Shown: piece by piece, positions 58,767-64,000 of the stretch | Layout: each line of letters opens with the position of its first letter | How positions within the stretch are numbered: position 1 is the stretch's first letter | Origin: Oscillospiraceae bacterium | Lineage (GTDB): Bacteria; Bacillota; Clostridia; Oscillospirales; Oscillospiraceae | Direction of reading: 5' to 3' | Length of the DNA stretch: 64,000 nucleotides | Assembly (NCBI GenBank): GCA_015068325.1 | Contig: SVKQ01000012.1 | Coordinates: forward strand, 124,001 to 188,000 | Made by a program: the position numbers and the translations under genes | Notes under the pieces: generated by a model | What the model was told of the DNA's origin: nothing | The model's database searches: none | Seen by the model: the letters and a program-made list of their open reading frames with translations, nothing else

Positions 58767-59954
58767 TCACAGCAGATGGGGCTTGAGGCCCCGCTGCAGA
58801 TCTTTCCACACAGGAGACATGTTGCGCAGATATTCCACCACCGGCGGGATCTCTCGCAGCATGTGGTCCACCTCTTCCTCGGTGGTGTACTGGCTCAGAC
58901 TCAACCGCAGAGAGCCGTGGGCCACATCGTGAGGCCGGCCGATGGCCAGCAGTACATGACTGGGATCCAGCGAGCCGGAGGTGCAGGCACTGCCAGAACT
59001 GGCAGCGATGCCCCGCTGATCCAGCAAAAGGAGCAGCGACTCACCCTCGATGCCCTCGAAGCAGAAGCTGACGTTGCCGGGCAGACGCCGGCAGCGATCG
59101 CCGTTGAGGGCGGCGTGGGGGATGGCACTCAGTCCGTCGATCAGTTTATCCCGCAGCGTGGTCAGCCGGGCAGACACCTCGTCCATGTGGCCGACAGCTT
59201 CCTCCAGCGCAGCCGCCATGGACACGATACCGGCGATGTTCTCGGTGCCGGCGCGTTTGCCGCGCTCCTGGGCGCCTCCCTCGATCAGATTGGTCAGGAA
59301 AATGCCCCTGCGGGCGTACAGCAGCCCCACACCCTTGGGCCCGTGGAACTTGTGGGCGGATAGAGAGAGCATATCCACCTGCATCGCCTGCACGTCGATG
59401 GTGATATGTCCGGCGGCCTGCACCGCGTCGGTGTGGAAGAGGATGCCTTTTTCCCGACAGACGGCCCCAATCTCCGCAATGGGCTGGATCGTGCCGATCT
59501 CGTTGTTGGCGAACATGATGGTCACCAGGCAGGTGTCCTCACGGATGGCGGCGGCCACCTCATCGGCGGACACGATGCCGTTTTCGTGGACGGGCAGCAG
59601 TGTGATCTCATAGCCTTCCTTCTTCAGCCTCTCCAGCGTGTGGAGCACAGCGTGGTGCTCAAAGGCGGTAGATATGATGTGCTTTTTGTTCTTCCGGCTG
59701 CCCAGCGCGGCGGCGGTGCGAATGGCCTGGTTGTCGGCCTCGCTGCCGCCGGAGGTAAAGGTGATCTCCTTGGGGTCGGCGTTCAGCAGCCGCGCTACTG
59801 TCTCCCGGGCCCTCTGCAGCGCCTCGTTGGCCCGCTGGCCGACGCTGTGCAGGCTGGAGGGGTTGCCGTACTCCTGATCCAAATAGGGGAGTATGGCCTC
59901 CACGGCGGCGCGGCTCATCTTCGTGGTGGCCGCGTTGTCCGCATAGACATACAT
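58767..59954 (-). CDS. nifS: cysteine desulfurase NifS
   Basis: The 395-residue PLP enzyme takes sulfur from cysteine. Motifs: YADNAATTKMSRAAVEAI, TSGGSEADNQAI, the PLP-lysine region SLSAHKFHGPKGVGLLY and the active Cys in SSGSACTSGS. The ATG at 59954 follows AAAGGAG. No IscR gene is next to it. Confidence 0.96.
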   Translation of the reverse strand: MYVYADNAATTKMSRAAVEAILPYLDQEYGNPSSLHSVGQRANEALQRARETVARLLNADPKEITFTSGGSEADNQAIRTAAALGSRKNKKHIISTAFEHHAVLHTLERLKKEGYEITLLPVHENGIVSADEVAAAIREDTCLVTIMFANNEIGTIQPIAEIGAVCREKGILFHTDAVQAAGHITIDVQAMQVDMLSLSAHKFHGPKGVGLLYARRGIFLTNLIEGGAQERGKRAGTENIAGIVSMAAALEEAVGHMDEVSARLTTLRDKLIDGLSAIPHAALNGDRCRRLPGNVSFCFEGIEGESLLLLLDQRGIAASSGSACTSGSLDPSHVLLAIGRPHDVAHGSLRLSLSQYTTEEEVDHMLREIPPVVEYLRNMSPVWKDLQRGLKPHLL

Positions 59955-60004
59955 AAAGAAGGCTCCTTTCTGAAATAAAACATAGTATATTTGTAGGCAA
60001 TGCA

Positions 60005-60033
60005 AGGATAGCACACATAACCCTGTAAGTCAA
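60005..60033 (-). promoter_or_regulatory. promoter of nifS-nifU
   Basis: On the minus strand TTGACT and TATCCT are 17 bases apart, about 45 bases before nifS. Confidence 0.6.
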
Positions 60034-60063
60034 TAGGTTTTAAAAAGTTCACAAAGTGAAAAG

Positions 60064-60094
60064 GCAGGACGCGGTGTCCGACACCACGTCCTGT
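60064..60094 (-). terminator. terminator after the EamA gene pair
   Basis: On the minus strand CAGGACGTGGTGTC pairs with GACACCGCGTCCTG with one mismatch and is followed by CCTTTT. Confidence 0.6.
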
Positions 60095-60132
60095 CTGTTT
60101 GTTTTCATGTGCTGTGTCAAAAAAGGATTATG

Positions 60133-61092
60133 TCAGGCGTCTGCTTTCCCAGAGGTGTTCACCTGCGGGATCTGCTCCCGCTGCCCGGAGCTGTTTACCT
60201 GCCAGATACCGAAGATTGTCAGCACGGAGCCGAAAGCGGACAGAGCGTTGACAGGCTCACGGAGCAGGATGATGCCGGCCAGCACACCCACCACGGTGGA
60301 GACGGTGTTGATAGCGGAGATCCGGACCACTGAGAGCTTGCTGTAGGAGTAGTTGACCAGAAACAGCGCGATGATGGAGCATAGGATGCTCAATGCCAGC
60401 GTGGAGGCGAGGAAGGAGGGCTGGCTGAGTGCGTAGGTAAAGGCACTTAAATCGCCCTTCACCGTGATTAGAGCGGTGATAGTGAAGGAGATACTGCCGA
60501 AGAAGAGGATGGTGTAAGTACGCTCAGCAGAGCTGTACTCGATGGAATATTTCCGGTTGATGACACGGCTGACGGCGCTCACCAGAATGCAGATTGCCAT
60601 CATGATGATGCCGATGGGCCGCACCGCACCCATGTTGCTGTTGGCCAGTGTGATGAGCACCACGCCGATGACGGGGAAGAAGCTGAAAATCACCTGGCGG
60701 CGGGTGGGCCGTTCCTTCAGGAAGATGAAGGCAAGAATCAGCGCCACCACCGGCAGGATGGACAGCGACAGGCTGGCAAAGGAGCTGTTGGAGTAGTAGA
60801 TACCCAGGCTCTCTGTGTAATAAATGCTCAGAACGGAAAAGGCACACACAATCAGCGGCCACTTGCGGCGACCCTTCAGCGACGGCATCTGGTGACGCAC
60901 CAGCAGCAGGATCGTCATCAGGATAAAGGCGATGACGAAGCGGAGCGCCAGCTGTACCTCCGGTACGGCACTGCGCTGGGCCACACGGGTGAACATATAG
61001 CTGAAACCGTAGAAGACGTTGCCTATCAGGCAGCAGATGATGCCGATGGTCAGGTCGTTCTTGCTGCGCAGGAGTTCTGAAAGCTTTTTCAC
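60133..61092 (-). CDS. EamA/DMT-family transporter (paralog 1)
   Basis: The 319-residue, ten-helix protein shares long stretches with its neighbour at 61133: both contain AQRSA-PEVQL, MPSLKGRRKWPL, YYSNSSF-SL-LSILPVV and RRQVIFSFFPVIGVV. The start is GTG at 61092 after AGAGGG. The pair arose by tandem duplication. Substrate unknown. Confidence 0.87.
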   Translation of the reverse strand: MKKLSELLRSKNDLTIGIICCLIGNVFYGFSYMFTRVAQRSAVPEVQLALRFVIAFILMTILLLVRHQMPSLKGRRKWPLIVCAFSVLSIYYTESLGIYYSNSSFASLSLSILPVVALILAFIFLKERPTRRQVIFSFFPVIGVVLITLANSNMGAVRPIGIIMMAICILVSAVSRVINRKYSIEYSSAERTYTILFFGSISFTITALITVKGDLSAFTYALSQPSFLASTLALSILCSIIALFLVNYSYSKLSVVRISAINTVSTVVGVLAGIILLREPVNALSAFGSVLTIFGIWQVNSSGQREQIPQVNTSGKADA

Positions 61093-61132
61093 GGTTGTAC
61101 CCTCTTTCTGATCGATATGTGTGCTGCGGAGG

Positions 61133-62068
61133 TCAGGCGGGGGAGTCGGTCGGTTTTCCGTCAGAACGGTTGACCTGCCAGATGCCGAAGACAGTCAGCA
61201 CAGCGCCGAAGGCGGACAGGGCGTTGACCGGTTCCCGCAGCAGGATGATGCCGGCCAGCACGCCCACCACCGTGGAGATGGTGCCAATGGAGGAGATCTG
61301 CACCATGGGCAGGCGGGTGTAGGCGTAGTTGTTCAGCAGCTCGCCCACAATGGAGCAGAGGATACACAGTGCCAGCGAAGAGGCGATGAAAGAGGGCTGA
61401 CTGAGCGCATAGGCAAAGGGGGCCAGGTCCCCCTTCAGCTTGATCAGCGACGTAACGGTGAAAAAGACGCTGCAGGCCAGGATCATGGTATATGTGCGCT
61501 CGGGAGTGGAGAACTCATTGGCCAGGTGGCGGTTGAAGGTGCGGGTAACGGCGGTGGTCAGCAGTGAGGCGGCGGTGAAAAGGACACCCAGCGGCCTGAT
61601 CGCGCCCATGCTGCTGTTGGCCAGCGTGATGAACACCACGCCGATCACCGGGAAGAAACTGAAAATCACCTGCCGCCGGTTGGGCCGCTCCTTCAAAAAG
61701 AAGAAGGCCAGTACCATGGACACGACCGGCAGGATGGACAGCACCAGACTGACGAAGGAGCTGTTGGAGTAATAGACGCTCAGACTCTCTGTGTAGAAGA
61801 TGGCTACGACAAGCACCGCAAAAACCAGCAGCGGCCACTTGCGGCGTCCCTTCAGGGAGGGCATTTTGTGCTGCACCATCAACAGGGCGGTCATCAGGAC
61901 CAACGCGAAGAGAAACCGGAGAGACAACTGCACCTCCGGCATGGCGCTCCGCTGAGCGATCCGGGTGAACATGAAGCTGAGTCCGAAGATCACGTTGCCG
62001 ACCAGACAGCTGAGGATGCCGAGGGTGGTGTCATCCTTGCTCTGGAGAAAAGCTGACAGACGTTTCAA
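61133..62068 (-). CDS. EamA/DMT-family transporter (paralog 2)
   Basis: The 311-residue paralog lies 40 bases upstream of the other and probably in the same transcript. The start is TTG at 62068 (GAAGGTG upstream), since no ATG fits. The conserved blocks listed for paralog 1 are nearly identical in both. The two may form a heterodimeric small-molecule exporter, as some DMT pairs do; this is inference. Confidence 0.87.
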   Translation of the reverse strand: MKRLSAFLQSKDDTTLGILSCLVGNVIFGLSFMFTRIAQRSAMPEVQLSLRFLFALVLMTALLMVQHKMPSLKGRRKWPLLVFAVLVVAIFYTESLSVYYSNSSFVSLVLSILPVVSMVLAFFFLKERPNRRQVIFSFFPVIGVVFITLANSSMGAIRPLGVLFTAASLLTTAVTRTFNRHLANEFSTPERTYTMILACSVFFTVTSLIKLKGDLAPFAYALSQPSFIASSLALCILCSIVGELLNNYAYTRLPMVQISSIGTISTVVGVLAGIILLREPVNALSAFGAVLTVFGIWQVNRSDGKPTDSPA

Positions 62069-62219
62069 AGAACCGCACCTTCTTTCGGGTGTTCAAAGTG
62101 ATGCGGGCCTCCCAAAAACGAGACACCCAAAAGGAAAAAACTGTTATACCCAAAAAAATTTTACTACTCCCGGAAGGGAAAATCAACATGGGCCATGTAT
62201 AGCTTTTTCCTATGGCTTT

Positions 62220-63203
62220 TCACGAAAAAACCGATCGCCCATAGACGGCCAGCACGGCGCGGCAATGGTCTGCGAAGGCCTTGCGCACATCGGACGGCCC
62301 CAACAGCTCCGCTTGGACACCGAACTGGAACAGCCAACCGAAAAAGGTGGGCCCCACCTCCACCGGTGCGGTGAGCCGGAAGAAATCCTCCCTGTCGGCA
62401 TACATGTGGGCGTCGGCGCCGAAGCGGTCGATGACCGCGTTGAGCAGCGAGTTGGAAAAGCGCAGGGATACGGTGGTGGTGGCGCCCCTGTACATGTCGA
62501 ACCTGGCCTTGATATAGGCGCCCAGGTCGAAATTCTCCGGCAGGCGGCAGCGCGGTTCGCCAAGCACGGTCAGAGCATCCATGCGGTCCACCCGGTAATG
62601 GCGGTAGTCGCCCAGCGCGGCATCATAGGCTACCAGGTAGTAGTAGCGGTCCACGCACAGGGCCACCGGATCGGTGGTGTAGAGGGCACCGTCCCGGCGG
62701 TAAGCTTTTTTGCCGTCCACCGTCCAGTCGAAGTAGCGGAAGGAGATACGCCGGTTTTCATTGATGGCGGCGTTGATGCCGTCCACAGTGTAATATAAAC
62801 GTTCGTTGTGGGTGCGTACCCGGTTCATCACATAGACCTGCCGCCGCAGCTGATGGGCCTGGGGGCGGCTGGTGAGCTGCTCCAGCTTGCCGATCAGCTC
62901 CATGCTCTTGCCGGGGGTTAGAAAGGGAGAGGCCTGTACCACGTCGATGAGCAGCTTCAGCTCCGGCAGCTGGAAATCCCGCTCGCCCAGAAAGTAGCCG
63001 TAATGCTTTCCCTTGACGCTCTGGATGTCCATGCCCCATGCCCGCAGCAGCTCCAGATCATCGTAGATGCTCTTGCGCTCGGCGGAGATGCCGCAGCGCT
63101 CCAGGTGGTCGAGCATGTCCTGCATGGTCTTCGGGTGCTGTTCGTCGGTCTGTTGGGCGAGGAATTGCGCAAGATACAGCGGTTTCAGTTTTTTGTTGGC
63201 CAT
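62220..63203 (-). CDS. WYL-domain transcriptional regulator
   Basis: The 327-residue protein has an N-terminal HTH segment (TMQDMLDHLERCGISAERKSIYDDLELL) and a WYL domain (INENRRISFRYFDW, YYLVAYDAALGDYRHYRVDRMDALTV), followed by the WCX domain. Such regulators sense nucleic-acid or small-molecule signals. GAGGAGG precedes the ATG. It is divergently placed neither to nor within the EamA unit, which starts 150 bases downstream. Confidence 0.88.
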   Translation of the reverse strand: MANKKLKPLYLAQFLAQQTDEQHPKTMQDMLDHLERCGISAERKSIYDDLELLRAWGMDIQSVKGKHYGYFLGERDFQLPELKLLIDVVQASPFLTPGKSMELIGKLEQLTSRPQAHQLRRQVYVMNRVRTHNERLYYTVDGINAAINENRRISFRYFDWTVDGKKAYRRDGALYTTDPVALCVDRYYYLVAYDAALGDYRHYRVDRMDALTVLGEPRCRLPENFDLGAYIKARFDMYRGATTTVSLRFSNSLLNAVIDRFGADAHMYADREDFFRLTAPVEVGPTFFGWLFQFGVQAELLGPSDVRKAFADHCRAVLAVYGRSVFS

Positions 63204-63245
63204 GGATAAGACCTCCTCTGTGGATGTTCGCCGGGAGAACGGACG

Positions 63246-64000
63246 TCAGCCTGCGGCCAGCGTCAGAACTACCAGTTCAGGGCGGTTGTTGATCCGGAAG
63301 GGCAGGATGCTGTTGCCGATCCCGCGGCTGACCGCCATGGTGGTGCCGCCCTCCCGGTACAGACCTGCCGTGTAGGCGGGGAAGAGCCCCTGATCGGGGG
63401 CCACGAGACCGCCGACAAGCGGCAGCCGGATCTGGCCGCCATGAGCGTGCCCGGACAGCACCAAATCTATTCCACCCGCCGCATAGATGTGCAGCAGCTC
63501 GGGCCGGTGGGACAGCAGGATGCTGTAAAGGGTACGGTCATATCCGGCGATGCGCAGCTGCGCCGCCATGATCTCCGCGTCTGGCACAAAGCTTTCGTGG
63601 GCCATGTGGGGATCGTGTACGCCGATGAGGCTGACGGAGCCGCTGCCACGTGTCAGCACCTGTGTCCGGTTGTCAAGAATGACGACGCCGTTCTCCTCCA
63701 ACCGGTTTGCCAGGGTGGGATATGCGGAGACAGACGCCTCATGGTTACCGGTCACGTAATAGACGGGAGCAATGTCCCGGATCTGTTCGATGAAGCGGAT
63801 GGCAGCGTCGATATCCGTTCTGCGGGCGTCGATCAGATCGCCTGTCAGAGCGATGATATCCGGCGCCTGCTGCCGCAGCTCCGTGACAAGACGCTGCACC
63901 AGTCTGGCCGAGCCGGTGTTGTGCAGGTCGGACACCTGGGCAATCCGGAACCCGTCAAATGCAGGAGGGAGCCTTTCAGCTGATACCGTGTGGCAGGTGG
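63246..64000 (-). CDS. metallophosphoesterase (5' end outside window)
   Basis: The frame remains open to the window edge through FDGFRIAQVSDLHN, so the GTG at 63935 is internal and the gene is cut. Visible metal motifs are SDLHN (DxH), TGDLIDARR (GDxxD), GNHEAS (GNH) and SGHAHGGQIRLP (GHxH), the calcineurin-like set. About 250 residues are present. The family includes YkuE-type membrane-linked phosphodiesterases, and the missing part probably holds a signal or membrane anchor. Confidence 0.9.
   Translation of the reverse strand, partial: TCHTVSAERLPPAFDGFRIAQVSDLHNTGSARLVQRLVTELRQQAPDIIALTGDLIDARRTDIDAAIRFIEQIRDIAPVYYVTGNHEASVSAYPTLANRLEENGVVILDNRTQVLTRGSGSVSLIGVHDPHMAHESFVPDAEIMAAQLRIAGYDRTLYSILLSHRPELLHIYAAGGIDLVLSGHAHGGQIRLPLVGGLVAPDQGLFPAYTAGLYREGGTTMAVSRGIGNSILPFRINNRPELVVLTLAAG

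Overview
The window looks like a chromosome segment of a Gram-positive gut Clostridium relative, probably Oscillospiraceae/Flavonifractor-like. This is an inference from gene content: SigA-DnaG order, an S-box (SAM-I) riboswitch on metK, an L10 leader, OhrR, rubrerythrin, clostridial-style PBP1, NifS/NifU without Isc partners, high-GC core genes and AGGAGG-type ribosome binding sites. No species-specific marker was found.

Region 1 (about 1-18,000) is accessory DNA built from at least two integrated elements plus debris. It opens with a partial HExxH-type protein and a broken, chimeric GNAT acetyltransferase. Element A (about 1,080-10,305) has a tyrosine integrase, a divergent repressor and excisionase-like control module, four consecutive hairpins, a MobA/MobL relaxase, a cargo pair (a large lipoprotein divergent from a 608-aa double-HTH regulator) and TnpV. 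An 18/20 repeat at its two ends may be its att site. Element B (about 10,500-18,000) has an XRE protein, a self-regulated LexA with a LexA box, a zinc-ribbon protein, two small HTH proteins, a ribbon-helix-helix protein and two overlapping tyrosine integrases. It ends beside a complete tRNA-Pro(UGG) and a truncated second tRNA-Pro whose sequence breaks off in the anticodon loop.

Region 2 (18,000-34,000) is core and metabolic: metK under a SAM-I riboswitch, a rhomboid-like membrane protein, a PAP2 phosphatase, a peroxide-responsive gpx-ohrR operon with a CDF transporter, an alpha-oxoamine synthase plus short-chain reductase operon, rubrerythrin, a Nudix hydrolase, a PrsA-like foldase, a probable 6S RNA, a DUF1292 protein and penicillin-binding protein 1A.

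Region 3 (34,000-49,700) is informational: rpmG-secE-nusG-rplK-rplA-rplJ-rplL (ending in a terminator, with no rpoB after it), ruvX, a flavoprotein, a ClC-family transporter, serC-serA, dnaG-rpoD, murC and the CCA-adding enzyme. Region 4 (49,700-64,000) holds three EamA transporters, a YtvI/AI-2E permease, an ACT-domain protein, queH with an iron-sulfur flavoprotein partner, a two-component system next to a family 2 glycosyltransferase, nifS-nifU, a WYL regulator and a truncated metallophosphoesterase at the edge.
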